Origin: an uncultured Prevotella sp. | GTDB taxonomy: Bacteria > Bacteroidota > Bacteroidia > Bacteroidales > Bacteroidaceae | NCBI GenBank assembly: GCA_900555035.1 | Contig: USJX01000023.1 | Span: forward strand, 1 to 37,688 | Direction: 5' to 3' | DNA length: 37,688 bases | Part shown: piece after piece, positions 25,301 through 32,205 of the stretch | Position numbering within the stretch: the stretch's first letter is position 1 | Layout of the letters: each line of letters opens with the position of its first letter | Notes under the pieces: model-generated | Told to the model about the DNA's origin: nothing | What the model saw: the letters and a program-made list of their open reading frames with translations, nothing else | The model's database searches: none | Translations under genes and position numbers: made by a program

Positions 25301-25926
25301 CTGACAATGAGCATTTCCGCATCGTGGTGACGGATAATGGCGATGGAATCGCTGCCGACGAGCAGGAGAAAATCTTCTCTGCCTTCTACCAGGCGAAGGA
25401 CAACAAGCCTGGCACGGGCATCGGACTGAACATCGTGAAGAACCTGGTGGAAGCACACCATGGTATGGTTGAGGTGGAATCGGAAGTGGGAAGGGGAGCC
25501 AGCTTCGTGGTTACGCTGCCTATCCGCCAGCAGGATGCCGTGGTGGGCGAGGACGAAAAGAACGACCTTGCCAGTCAGGTGGTGGATGCTGACAGCTATG
25601 AGGCAGAGAAGGCCGAGGGTGATGAGGCTGCTTCCGGCGACGGCATGGATCCTGATGCTTCCAGAACTTCGGATGGCTCCGGAACTTCGGGGGGGCAAAA
25701 AGACGAAGACGGCGATCCTCGTTGTGGAAGACGATGCAGACATGCGCCAGTTTATCGCCTCGAACTTTGCCAGCGATTACCTAGTGTTCACGGCAGAAAA
25801 TGGTGTGGAGGGATTGCGCCAGCTGAAGCTGCATCCTACGATAACGCTGATAGTGAGCGACTGGATGATGCCAGAAATGGATGGTGCCGAGTTCTGCCGA
25901 CTGGTTCGCCAGGATGCAGCCTTTAG
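22381..25926 (+). CDS. Hybrid two-component system, sensor/kinase part (frameshifted)
   Basis: The frame encodes 1181 residues, of which about 1100 are meaningful. Signal/anchor near residues 20-38. Residues about 40-690 are two-component-regulator propeller repeats (GLPSNSVRCIVQDKNGYMWF, GTDYGLCRYDGYTV, later DNRGDVWFATQGAGLWCFN). A Y_Y_Y domain (YAYMLEGFDKEWTTT) follows at about 700-775, then a membrane segment (LPAKLLYLLLLGYAIYLY). The HisKA box FFTMIAHEIRTPVSLIIGPL has phospho-acceptor His834. ATPase boxes are VISNLMTNANKYTK, VTDNGDGIAADE and GTGIGLNIVKNLVEAHHG. After a long Gly/Ser/Asp linker the frame reaches a run of seven Gs (25689-25695) and then reads nonsense to 25926, while the receiver and AraC domain continue in the next frame. 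With six Gs the protein would be a normal 1359-residue hybrid regulator ending at 26461. Such systems control secreted-enzyme loci; the neighbours suggest peptidase genes as targets. Confidence 0.88.
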   Translation: MNIKKIIDRLENSASKHRLRRAVLVAFSLLSLGASAAVPDANMLMTRSVTMNMGLPSNSVRCIVQDKNGYMWFGTDYGLCRYDGYTVQTIYNTKLIDQYVGALLPTDDGLLVGTSQGAYFLSFKTEQFELLDKELSAHVVHFSLDGNRNVWISTHGQGVFRYNLTSHECRNYPMKGNQGLVNCTLVDVNNQVWALCKQANRNHQFLLRLNKSTNQFDPFRLKDAGVQLSGMAMLANPDGSILVGTWQDGLYQVNADGTTEQIISPLSNAMHHIHQLYNDPNQKVLVGSDDGLVEYDFQKRNWRMMSELKGNSRSTNDRFVYSISSDREGGLWVGTYYGGVNYIPSSAFVSRFQTYYASQEGGVRGNVVGRFVEDASRRIWIATDDAGLDCFDPATNRFVDYPGKAQMGKYNVHALLAEGTSLWVGTYGAGLLRMDMGSGNVQIYQLDNWTSGSSCYCIYRDSQNRLWATSMEGVNLYNEKKNRFEKVRSLKGLTIDINEDNRGDVWFATQGAGLWCFNRSKAWRQYLHKENDASSLLSNQVNSLCRSDKGRFYVATNKGICEFLMDTGKFALVEVDAPSHDFASIVESQGEMWLSSAKGIVRYVPGEPPLVFNSYDGLTCDQFLPNSGLLASDGRVYFGTTQGFNTFFPYQVKINHVAPPVSITSLELFNKHVEVGSDKLPESLGHIDQLDLSYDDNIINISFAALSYVSPEKNQYAYMLEGFDKEWTTTHEHRATYTNLPYGSYTFRVKAANNDGVWSKEEAQLKIEVHPPFWWTLPAKLLYLLLLGYAIYLYTQSRLKREKRRHQHELDALEEKQQQEVRDARLQFFTMIAHEIRTPVSLIIGPLENLKGEWAKLRVSAREGKVMNETIDVIDRNAQRLLNLVNQLLDFNKVQQSGMQVHFKLQNISKLIAAVVERFEPTLRKNGTKLEVNYPKNDFAAVIDKEAITKVISNLMTNANKYTKNYVCLSCDMADNEHFRIVVTDNGDGIAADEQEKIFSAFYQAKDNKPGTGIGLNIVKNLVEAHHGMVEVESEVGRGASFVVTLPIRQQDAVVGEDEKNDLASQVVDADSYEAEKAEGDEAASGDGMDPDASRTSDGSGTSGGQKDEDGDPRCGRRCRHAPVYRLELCQRLPSVHGRKWCGGIAPAEAASYDNADSERLDDARNGWCRVLPTGSPGCSL

Positions 25927-26461
25927 TCATATTCCGTTTGTCATGTTGACGGCAAAGACCGACGACAGCAGCAAGACGGAGGGCATGAATTGCGGTGCTG
26001 ATGCCTATATCGAGAAACCGTTCTCGATGAAGTATCTGGAGGCTTGCATCCGTAACCTGCTGGAGATGCGCCGTCTGCTGCAGACCAAGTATTCGCACAT
26101 GCCGATGGAGCCTATCACCGAGGTGGCTTCCAATGAAATGGATAATGAATTCCTGGTAAGGATGAACGAACTGATAGAGGAGAATATCACCAATCCTTGT
26201 CTGAGCGTAGTGTTCCTGGCAGAGCAGATGAGCATCAGCCGAAGCACCCTGTTTGCCAAAATCAAGGCGCTGGTGGATGTAACGCCTAACGAGATGATCC
26301 AGCTGGTGAAGCTGAAAAAGGCTGCTGCGTTGCTGAAGAGCGGCAAATACCGCATCAGCGAGGTTTGCTATATGACGGGATTCAGCAGTCCTAGTTATTT
26401 CTCCAAATGTTTCCAGAAGCAGTTTGGCATGAAGCCAGGCGAATTTATGGAGCAGGGATAA
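25673..26461 (+). CDS. Hybrid two-component system, receiver and AraC part (frame-separated)
   Basis: This is the other half of the regulator above, one frame away. A receiver domain begins AILVVEDDADMRQFIASNF, has the phospho-acceptor region LIVSDWMMPEMDG, then FVMLTAKTDD and the Lys in YIEKPFS. A C-terminal AraC-type double helix-turn-helix follows: LSVVFLAEQMSISRSTLFAK and ISEVCYMTGFSSPSYFSKCF, ending FGMKPGEFMEQG. The frame is open upstream to 25460, but that part overlaps the kinase and is not homologous. The ATG at 25673, nine codons before the receiver, would give a 262-residue free response regulator if translation restarted there. So the split form might still provide a soluble regulator; otherwise the gene is simply broken. 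Confidence 0.8.
   Translation: MAPELRGGKKTKTAILVVEDDADMRQFIASNFASDYLVFTAENGVEGLRQLKLHPTITLIVSDWMMPEMDGAEFCRLVRQDAAFSHIPFVMLTAKTDDSSKTEGMNCGADAYIEKPFSMKYLEACIRNLLEMRRLLQTKYSHMPMEPITEVASNEMDNEFLVRMNELIEENITNPCLSVVFLAEQMSISRSTLFAKIKALVDVTPNEMIQLVKLKKAAALLKSGKYRISEVCYMTGFSSPSYFSKCFQKQFGMKPGEFMEQG
25689..25695 (+). repeat. G7 tract at the frameshift of the hybrid regulator
   Basis: Seven consecutive Gs in the linker between the kinase and receiver domains mark the exact point where the correct reading frame changes. Loss of one G restores TSGGKKTKTAILVVEDD in frame. Homopolymer tracts like this slip easily, so this may be an on/off switch, a recent mutation or a base-calling error. Confidence 0.8.
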
Positions 26462-26516
26462 TATATTAATTAAGGTATAATATTAATAAGGTATAATATA
26501 ATAAAGGTGTATATAA

Positions 26517-26567
26517 AGAAAAGTGGCATCATGGTTGGTTTCCATGATGCCACTTTTCTTTTTTTTC
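26517..26567. terminator. Strong terminator hairpin after the hybrid regulator
   Basis: AGAAAAGTGGCATCATGG (26517-26534) pairs perfectly over 18 bp with CCATGATGCCACTTTTCT (26542-26559), followed by a run of Ts. It lies between two convergent genes and its stem has an A-run on the left side, so it can stop transcription from both directions. Confidence 0.88.
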
Positions 26568-26572
26568 GTTGC

Positions 26573-28768
26573 TTATGGTATAAACACTTTCTTGTTTCCT
26601 ACAACATACATCCCGTGCGACAAGGATGCTGTGGCTTCCTTTGCCGGGATATTCTGCTTCACCATCTGTCCCATCATATTATAAACATTCACCTTCTCAT
26701 CGCCGCCAGTCAATATCTTGACAGCCTCGATGGCGGTGGCGTTCTTCTCATCATACTCAATGCCGGTTAATTCGGCTCCCGATTTGCTGGCATCGAAATG
26801 GATGTTGAATACGAAGGATACGATGGCGCTCTCGGTGGCGCTCTTCTGGTATTTCAGCGCCTGGCGGATGGTGCGGGTGGTTCCGTTGCTGTTTCTGCCA
26901 GGATACTGTCCCAGGTTGAAAGTCAGCGATGATGGCGAGAACTCGGCAAAGGTATAACCGTTGGCGTAGCTTGAAACATTGCCGTTGGCTGCATACCAGT
27001 AGCCATATCCGTTGGCTGTAGGATTCTGCTTTACCAGCGAACCGCCACGGTTTTCGGCATAGAACATAATCTGTCCGTCCTTAGGACCCGTAGCAGAATA
27101 GTTCACGATTTTGCCGGTTAGCTCATTGCCTTGCAACTGGAATGCGGTGCCCAGCATAGCATTTGCCTTGCCGCCCACGCTGACGCTGGTTCCGGCGTAG
27201 GAATTCTGGGCAGGAAAGTAAACATCGTAGGTGAACTTGGCATCTTCTATGGCACGGCCATCGATGGTTGGCGCCATATAGACTATCGCCTTCGAACCGA
27301 TGTCGGTGCCTTCGAGCTTGAAGCTGTAAGGCCACATATCGTCGTTGATGCTGATTTTCTCATCCCAGAGATGGTTGAGATACTTGGCTGGAGCCGGACT
27401 TACCACGAGCCACATCTTGTCTGTGTTTTCAGGCACGGTCATCGAAATCTCCTCGGTCTTTTGGGTGTTCTTTACGCAGTGAATCTCGTCATCGTTGATG
27501 TATTGGCGGGTTCCATCCTTGAGCAGCACCACATAGCCGATGCGGAATCCTCTGTAAAGGCCGTTGCTGTTGTTTACATAGGTGCGCTTATCGTAGGTTA
27601 CGAAATTATCGCCGTTGAAGTATTCGCCAGGGTCGGCATCCGCCAGTTTGATGGCTCCGGCACGCATCTGTGGCGCTGTGAATTTCGTAGTCACCTTGGT
27701 TCCGGCTGCCGGTACCTGCAGAGGAATCACGTTGAAACCTGTGCTCTGAGGACAGCTGGCAAGTGCCACCTGATACTCCTTGTTGCCTATGGCCGAGCAG
27801 CGGTAGTTGAAGTCGCCGATGAATGCATCGCGGTAAGGCTTGCAGGCATCGAGATCCCAGGTCACCAGGCGGCAGGCATAGTCGAAATACATCTTGTAGA
27901 GTTCATCAGAACTCAGCTGCTTCAGGTTCATCAGCGTCTCGTTGAAATCGGGTGCCTTCTTGCTCATCTTGTGTTTCCACACCTGCGATACGATGGTGAG
28001 GTCGTTGTAATACTGGGCAAGATAGTAGAGGAACCAGTAGCTCTGGTAGCGGTGCCACTCGTGGGTGAAGGCATAGTTGTGGGTGTTGCGGAAAAGACCG
28101 ATGCTTTGGTCGTACATCAGTTCCGGGAAGGAGATGAGACCCTGCCACTGGGCGCACTGTTCCCAGATGCCAGCACCCTGACCGATAGGGTCGTGGAAGC
28201 CCACGTTCACATTGGCGATGCTTCCCGCCTTCGATGCATCGGAATAGCACATGTACTGGAAGGAGTGACCCACCTCGTGAGCTACGGAATGACCCACAGG
28301 CTGGCTGGTGTTAGGACTGAGCCAGAGGGCTGGTACGGTGTAGTCGTATCCGGCTCCATAACATATCCAGTCGGTGGTATGGTTCAGCAGAATCATACTC
28401 TTGTATTTGTTGACGTATGAGTCGGCTGAGTTGGCGAATCCCAGTTTTTCTACATTTATTTTGTAGAAGGATTCAGCCTGCTGGAGCAGATAGTCGATAT
28501 CTACGCGATAGGTAGCATCGGCGTTGCTGGGGTTGGTTTTGCCATAGTTCTTGTCCCAATATACGATGAAGTTTTCCGACTCCTTGCTTCTTGATTTCGA
28601 CCAGGTGTATTTGTTTTCCGGGTCCGACTCCTTGTAAATCATGGAGTCTTTTCCGAAGCTGATGGAAGGGTTCTTCCATTCGTAAGGCAGGTATAATGCT
28701 TTCTGTGCGCACATGTGGGCTGCAGGCATTAAAGTTGCCGATAAGAGGAGTAATAATTTCTTATTCAT
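26573..28768 (-). CDS. Secreted HExxH protein with DUF4859-like and T9SS-type C-terminal domains
   Basis: A 731-residue protein. Signal peptide MNKKLLLLLSATLMPAAHMC, mature from about residue 22. The catalytic-type region has HEVGH (His164, Glu165, His168) followed by SFQYM and, 35 residues on, a Glu in GIWEQCAQWQGL. This matches the smaller paralog at 18585-19916, with which it also shares GFNVIPLQVPAAGTKVTTKF. Residues about 500-680 look like DUF4859 (beta-rich, GYGYWYAANGN, LTFNLGQYPGRN). The last 45 residues (VNVYNMMGQMVKQNIP, GMYVVGNKK) are a typical type A Por/T9SS sorting tail, so it is probably exported to the cell surface or outside. Its minus-strand promoter box is TAATTTTG at 28813-28806. 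Proteolytic activity is inferred from the motif. Confidence 0.7.
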   Translation of the reverse strand: MNKKLLLLLSATLMPAAHMCAQKALYLPYEWKNPSISFGKDSMIYKESDPENKYTWSKSRSKESENFIVYWDKNYGKTNPSNADATYRVDIDYLLQQAESFYKINVEKLGFANSADSYVNKYKSMILLNHTTDWICYGAGYDYTVPALWLSPNTSQPVGHSVAHEVGHSFQYMCYSDASKAGSIANVNVGFHDPIGQGAGIWEQCAQWQGLISFPELMYDQSIGLFRNTHNYAFTHEWHRYQSYWFLYYLAQYYNDLTIVSQVWKHKMSKKAPDFNETLMNLKQLSSDELYKMYFDYACRLVTWDLDACKPYRDAFIGDFNYRCSAIGNKEYQVALASCPQSTGFNVIPLQVPAAGTKVTTKFTAPQMRAGAIKLADADPGEYFNGDNFVTYDKRTYVNNSNGLYRGFRIGYVVLLKDGTRQYINDDEIHCVKNTQKTEEISMTVPENTDKMWLVVSPAPAKYLNHLWDEKISINDDMWPYSFKLEGTDIGSKAIVYMAPTIDGRAIEDAKFTYDVYFPAQNSYAGTSVSVGGKANAMLGTAFQLQGNELTGKIVNYSATGPKDGQIMFYAENRGGSLVKQNPTANGYGYWYAANGNVSSYANGYTFAEFSPSSLTFNLGQYPGRNSNGTTRTIRQALKYQKSATESAIVSFVFNIHFDASKSGAELTGIEYDEKNATAIEAVKILTGGDEKVNVYNMMGQMVKQNIPAKEATASLSHGMYVVGNKKVFIP

Positions 28769-28805
28769 ATTCTGATTCTTTTAGTTTGATGTTTGGTTTC
28801 GGGTG

Positions 28806-28869
28806 CAAAATTACAACAATTAATTCTAAGTAGATGCTATTTTCGTCTAAAAGACTATCATTATAGTCT
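28806..28869 (-). promoter_or_regulatory. Promoter and palindrome of the larger HExxH protein gene
   Basis: On the minus strand TAATTTTG (28813-28806) fits the -7 box, 38 bases before the start codon. Further upstream AGACTAT-CATT-ATAGTCT (28852-28869) is a perfect 7-bp inverted repeat, a possible operator. The CGATATT repeat seen in front of the paralog is not present here. Confidence 0.5.
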
Positions 28870-28908
28870 AGAATATAGTTTAGAATCAACAAAAATACAG
28901 GGAGATAC

Positions 28909-28956
28909 AAAAAAAGTCGGGAATCATACATGAAATTGTATGTCCCGACTTTTTTA
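28909..28956. terminator. Terminator of the OPT transporter gene
   Basis: AAAAAGTCGGGA pairs with TCCCGACTTTTT, and the interior CATACA/TGTATG pairs too, giving a long hairpin with A and T runs on the two sides. It lies downstream of the minus-strand gene ending at 29024. Between it and that stop, TCTTCCGAAAATCAATCT occurs twice (about 28970 and 29003). Confidence 0.75.
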
Positions 28957-29023
28957 TCTTTTAAAATCTTTCTTCCGAAAATCAATCTCTTTCGAAATCT
29001 TTTCTTCCGAAAATCAATCTTCT

Positions 29024-31003
29024 TTATTTCTTCGTTGCTCTGATAAAGAAACCTATCAGGCAGATGTAGGCGATGAGCGAGCAAACCTCTGACATTGGGT
29101 CTGCCCACCAGCTGTCTGCGATGCTGGCCTCAATGCCGCCAAACTTCAGCAGGGCGCTGACCACACCCATCAAGGCTCCACCGGCAATGAAACCGCTGGC
29201 GATGAGCGTACCCTTCTCGCCACGCTCCGCATTCACCTTGGCATCCTTGCTGCGTGAAGTAACATACCAGTTGATGGCACCACCTACCAGCAGCGGAACG
29301 TTCAGTTCCAATGGAATAAACATACCCAGGGCAAAAGCCAGGGCTGGAATCTTGAAGTAGGTAAGCACGATGGCTATCACGGCTCCGATGCCGTAGAGAA
29401 TCCAAGGTGCCCCCACACCATTCATCAGCGGGTCGATGACTGCAGCCATCGCATTGGCCTGAGGAGCAGCCAGAGAGCCGGAAGCGAATCCGTAGGTCTC
29501 GTTGAGCAGCATCATCACGCCGCCCACGGTAGCCGCACTCACCAGGGTGCCGAGGAACTTCCATCCCTCCTGCTTCTTAGGCGTAGTACCCAGCCAGTAA
29601 CCAATCTTCAAATCGGTGATGAACGAACCTGCCACAGAGAGAGCGGTGCAGACCACACCACCCATAATCAGGGCGGCAAGCATTCCGCCAGGACCTCGCA
29701 AGCCCACTGCCACCATCACTACAGAGGCGAAGATGAGCGTCATCAGGGTCATTCCCGATACAGGGTTGGAACCCACGATGGCGATGGCATTGGCTGCCAC
29801 GGTAGTAAAGAGGAAGGCGATGGCTGCCACCAGCAGGATGGCGATGACGGCGAAGAGCAGGTTGCCATCCATCACACCAAACCAGAAGAAGAGGAAGGTG
29901 ATGAGGATGGTGACAAGCGAACCGATGGCGATGATCTTGAAAGAGATGTCGCGCTGGGTGCGCTTCACGTTCTCATCCACATCGCTCTTGCCCTTCAGCT
30001 CCTTGGCGGCAAGTCCTACGGCACTCTTGATGATGCCCCAGCTCTTGATGATGCCGATGATGCCTGCCATGGCGATACCGCCGATACCGATGCTGCGGGC
30101 GTAGGCACGGAAGATTTCCTCCGGACTCATCGCACCCACGGTCTTCACGATGCTGGGATCCCAGGCGCTGAGCACGCTGTCGTGGAAGATGACGCTCATG
30201 CCTGGCACTATCAGCCACCATACTACGAGCGAACCCAGACAGGTGTAGAAGGCGTATTTCAATCCGATGATGTAACCCAATCCCAATACGGCTGCACCTG
30301 TGTTCACCTTGAACACGAGCTTCGCCTTGTCGGCAAGGTCGCATCCCAGACTTACCACACGGGAAGTGAAGTTCTCGTTCCACCATCCCAGACTGGCTAC
30401 GATGAAGTCGTAAAGACCACCCACCAGTCCGGCGATGAGCAGGGGCTTAGCCTGGTCGCCGCCCTTGGCTCCGCTCACCAGCACCTGCGTGGTGGCAGTG
30501 GCTTCAGGGAACGGATATTTACCGTGCATATCGCTTACGAAGTACTTGCGGAAAGGAATCAGAAACAGGATTCCCAACACGCCTCCCAGGGCAGAAGCCA
30601 TGAAAATCTTCATAAATGAAGTAGTCATCTCCGGATATTTAGCCTGCAGGATGTAGATGGCTGGCAGGGTGAAGATGGCTCCTGCCACCACGGCACCCGA
30701 GCAGGCTCCGATGCTCTGGATGATGACATTCTCGCCCAGTGCCTTGCTGCGCTTGGTGGCGGTGCTTACGCCCACGGCGATGATGGCGATAGGGATGGCT
30801 GCCTCGAACACCTGACCCACCTTCAAGCCCAGATAGGCTGCGGCGGCAGAGAAAATGACCGCCATCACGATGCCCCAGGTCACCGACCAGCCGTTTACCT
30901 CGGGATAAACCTTGTCTGGCGACATCAGCGGCTTGTATTCCTCCCCGTCCTTGAGTTCGCGGAATGCGTTCTCGGGGAGCTGCAAATTATCTTTTTCTTC
31001 CAT
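29024..31003 (-). CDS. OPT-family oligopeptide transporter
   Basis: A 659-residue polytopic membrane protein with about fourteen hydrophobic segments. The N-terminal cytosolic part is followed by EVNGWSVTWGIVMAVIFSAA and AYLGLKVGQVFEAAIPIAII, the conserved start of the OPT superfamily. Other typical pieces are ENVIIQSIGACSGAVVAGAI, YPFPEATATTQVLVSGAKGG and KIGYWLGTTPKKQEGWKFLG. Bacterial members import small peptides by proton symport. The gene follows the aldose-epimerase-like gene by 23 bases on the same strand, so they share a transcript. With a DPP IV-like peptidase and two secreted HExxH proteins nearby, a role in taking up released peptides is a sensible inference. The cargo is not visible. 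Confidence 0.9.
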   Translation of the reverse strand: MEEKDNLQLPENAFRELKDGEEYKPLMSPDKVYPEVNGWSVTWGIVMAVIFSAAAAYLGLKVGQVFEAAIPIAIIAVGVSTATKRSKALGENVIIQSIGACSGAVVAGAIFTLPAIYILQAKYPEMTTSFMKIFMASALGGVLGILFLIPFRKYFVSDMHGKYPFPEATATTQVLVSGAKGGDQAKPLLIAGLVGGLYDFIVASLGWWNENFTSRVVSLGCDLADKAKLVFKVNTGAAVLGLGYIIGLKYAFYTCLGSLVVWWLIVPGMSVIFHDSVLSAWDPSIVKTVGAMSPEEIFRAYARSIGIGGIAMAGIIGIIKSWGIIKSAVGLAAKELKGKSDVDENVKRTQRDISFKIIAIGSLVTILITFLFFWFGVMDGNLLFAVIAILLVAAIAFLFTTVAANAIAIVGSNPVSGMTLMTLIFASVVMVAVGLRGPGGMLAALIMGGVVCTALSVAGSFITDLKIGYWLGTTPKKQEGWKFLGTLVSAATVGGVMMLLNETYGFASGSLAAPQANAMAAVIDPLMNGVGAPWILYGIGAVIAIVLTYFKIPALAFALGMFIPLELNVPLLVGGAINWYVTSRSKDAKVNAERGEKGTLIASGFIAGGALMGVVSALLKFGGIEASIADSWWADPMSEVCSLIAYICLIGFFIRATKK

Positions 31004-31026
31004 TATTTATTGCTATGAACGATGGT

Positions 31027-31896
31027 TTATTTTTCTATTCTGATGATGTATTCACTCATGAAGCTGGCACCTGGCTGCAGGCTGTTCATCATGTATTTAT
31101 CCTTGAACTCGCCGGTGTATTCTGCCCAGTCGCAGGTACCGAACCAAGGTTCGATGCAGACGAATGGAGCGTGGTTGCCCGGATTCCAGATACCCACGGC
31201 TGGAGTCTTGAACTCTACGGTTACGTGTGGCTCGCCCTTCTCGTTGAGCAGAGTAACCTGCTTCACCTGGCTCTTGTCGAAGATGTAGGCATCATCTGCG
31301 AATGATTCGTCAGTTACCTCCAGGATACCGTTGTCGGTCTGAACAGTCTCGCGAGCGTTAGGGTCGATGCAGCCTCCGATGGTTGCGAAAAGGCGGGTGG
31401 GAGCCTCGTTGTCGAGCTTGAGGAAAGCCTTCAGCTTCTCTCCCTTCTTGCAGCCTGGTACCTTGAATGCAGGGTGACCGCCAATCTGGAAGTAGATTAC
31501 CTTGTCGTCGGTGTTCTCTACGTGCCAGATAACGTGGAGTTCGTTGCCGGCAAGGCGATAGGAAACGGCGAGGTTGAAGTGGAATGGATAGTTCTCAAAA
31601 GTCTCCTCGTTGTCGATGAGGGCGAAGGTGAGACGGTCGCCGGTCTTGCCCACGAGCTGGAAGTCAACGAGCTTGCCGAAGCCGTGGCGAGACAGGGTGT
31701 ATTCCTTGTCGCCGATGCGGTAGGTGTTCTTCCACAATCCGCCTACGATAGGGAAGAGGAGAGGCGACTGTCCGCCCCAGAATTCCTTGTCGCCATCCCA
31801 GAGATATTCGTTACCATCAGCATCCTTGATGCTCTTGAGTTCTGCTCCGTGCGCTGAAATTTCAACGGTGAGCTGATCGTTTTTAATCTGTTCCAT
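31027..31896 (-). CDS. Aldose 1-epimerase-like protein (LacX type)
   Basis: A 289-residue protein without signal peptide, hence cytosolic. It has the galactose-mutarotase fold pattern: VEISAHGAELKSIKDADGNE, PLLFPIVGGLW, SRHGFGKLVDFQL (His71), the catalytic-type His141 in QIGGHPAFKVPG and Glu249 in FVCIEPWFGTCDW. The family interconverts alpha and beta sugar anomers; LacX-type members have uncertain substrates. It is the first gene of a two-gene transcript with the OPT transporter. A -7 box TACCTTTG is on the minus strand at 31977-31970, about 75 bases before the start. Confidence 0.85.
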   Translation of the reverse strand: MEQIKNDQLTVEISAHGAELKSIKDADGNEYLWDGDKEFWGGQSPLLFPIVGGLWKNTYRIGDKEYTLSRHGFGKLVDFQLVGKTGDRLTFALIDNEETFENYPFHFNLAVSYRLAGNELHVIWHVENTDDKVIYFQIGGHPAFKVPGCKKGEKLKAFLKLDNEAPTRLFATIGGCIDPNARETVQTDNGILEVTDESFADDAYIFDKSQVKQVTLLNEKGEPHVTVEFKTPAVGIWNPGNHAPFVCIEPWFGTCDWAEYTGEFKDKYMMNSLQPGASFMSEYIIRIEK

Positions 31897-32205
31897 AGTT
31901 ACAAATGTTTATTGTTTAGTTTATATTTCTGATTCTATTTTGTTTGTATTCTTTAATGCAAAGATATTGCAAAGGTACTATTTATTTTCGTAAAGAACAA
32001 GAAATGTGGAGTTTTTCTCTGTTGATAGAAGATATTTATCCGATTTTGTTAGTTTATCTCGAAAATTTGCAGTACTTTTGCAAGCCAATAGAAATAGAAA
32101 CATATTTTAATATATAATTATAGATAGATACATATCATATATAAAAAGTATAATAAGGTATAGGAAAAAACTTAGTAATTAGTAAAAAAAGCATTTTAAT
32201 TAAAA
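31897..32205. promoter_or_regulatory. Divergent promoter region between epimerase and EamA genes
   Basis: This 309-base gap serves two divergent genes. On the minus strand TACCTTTG at 31977-31970 faces the epimerase gene. On the plus strand TACTTTTG at 32073-32080 faces the EamA gene and is preceded by TTTG at 32045-32048, a rather long gap for a -33 box. The rest is A+T-rich leader of about 120 bases before the ATG at 32206; nothing else is recognised. Confidence 0.6.

Noticed and set aside
22786..25743. 985-codon minus-strand open frame opposite the hybrid regulator
   Set aside because: Antisense of a gene with clear propeller, kinase and ATPase motifs; no motif of its own.
27131..28420. 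429-codon plus-strand open frame opposite the larger HExxH gene
   Set aside because: Antisense shadow; the minus-strand gene has signal peptide, zinc motif and sorting tail.
28970..29021. Repeated TCTTCCGAAAATCAATCT as a regulatory element
   Set aside because: Two short copies at a gene end after a stop region; most simply a local duplication, and nothing ties it to regulation.
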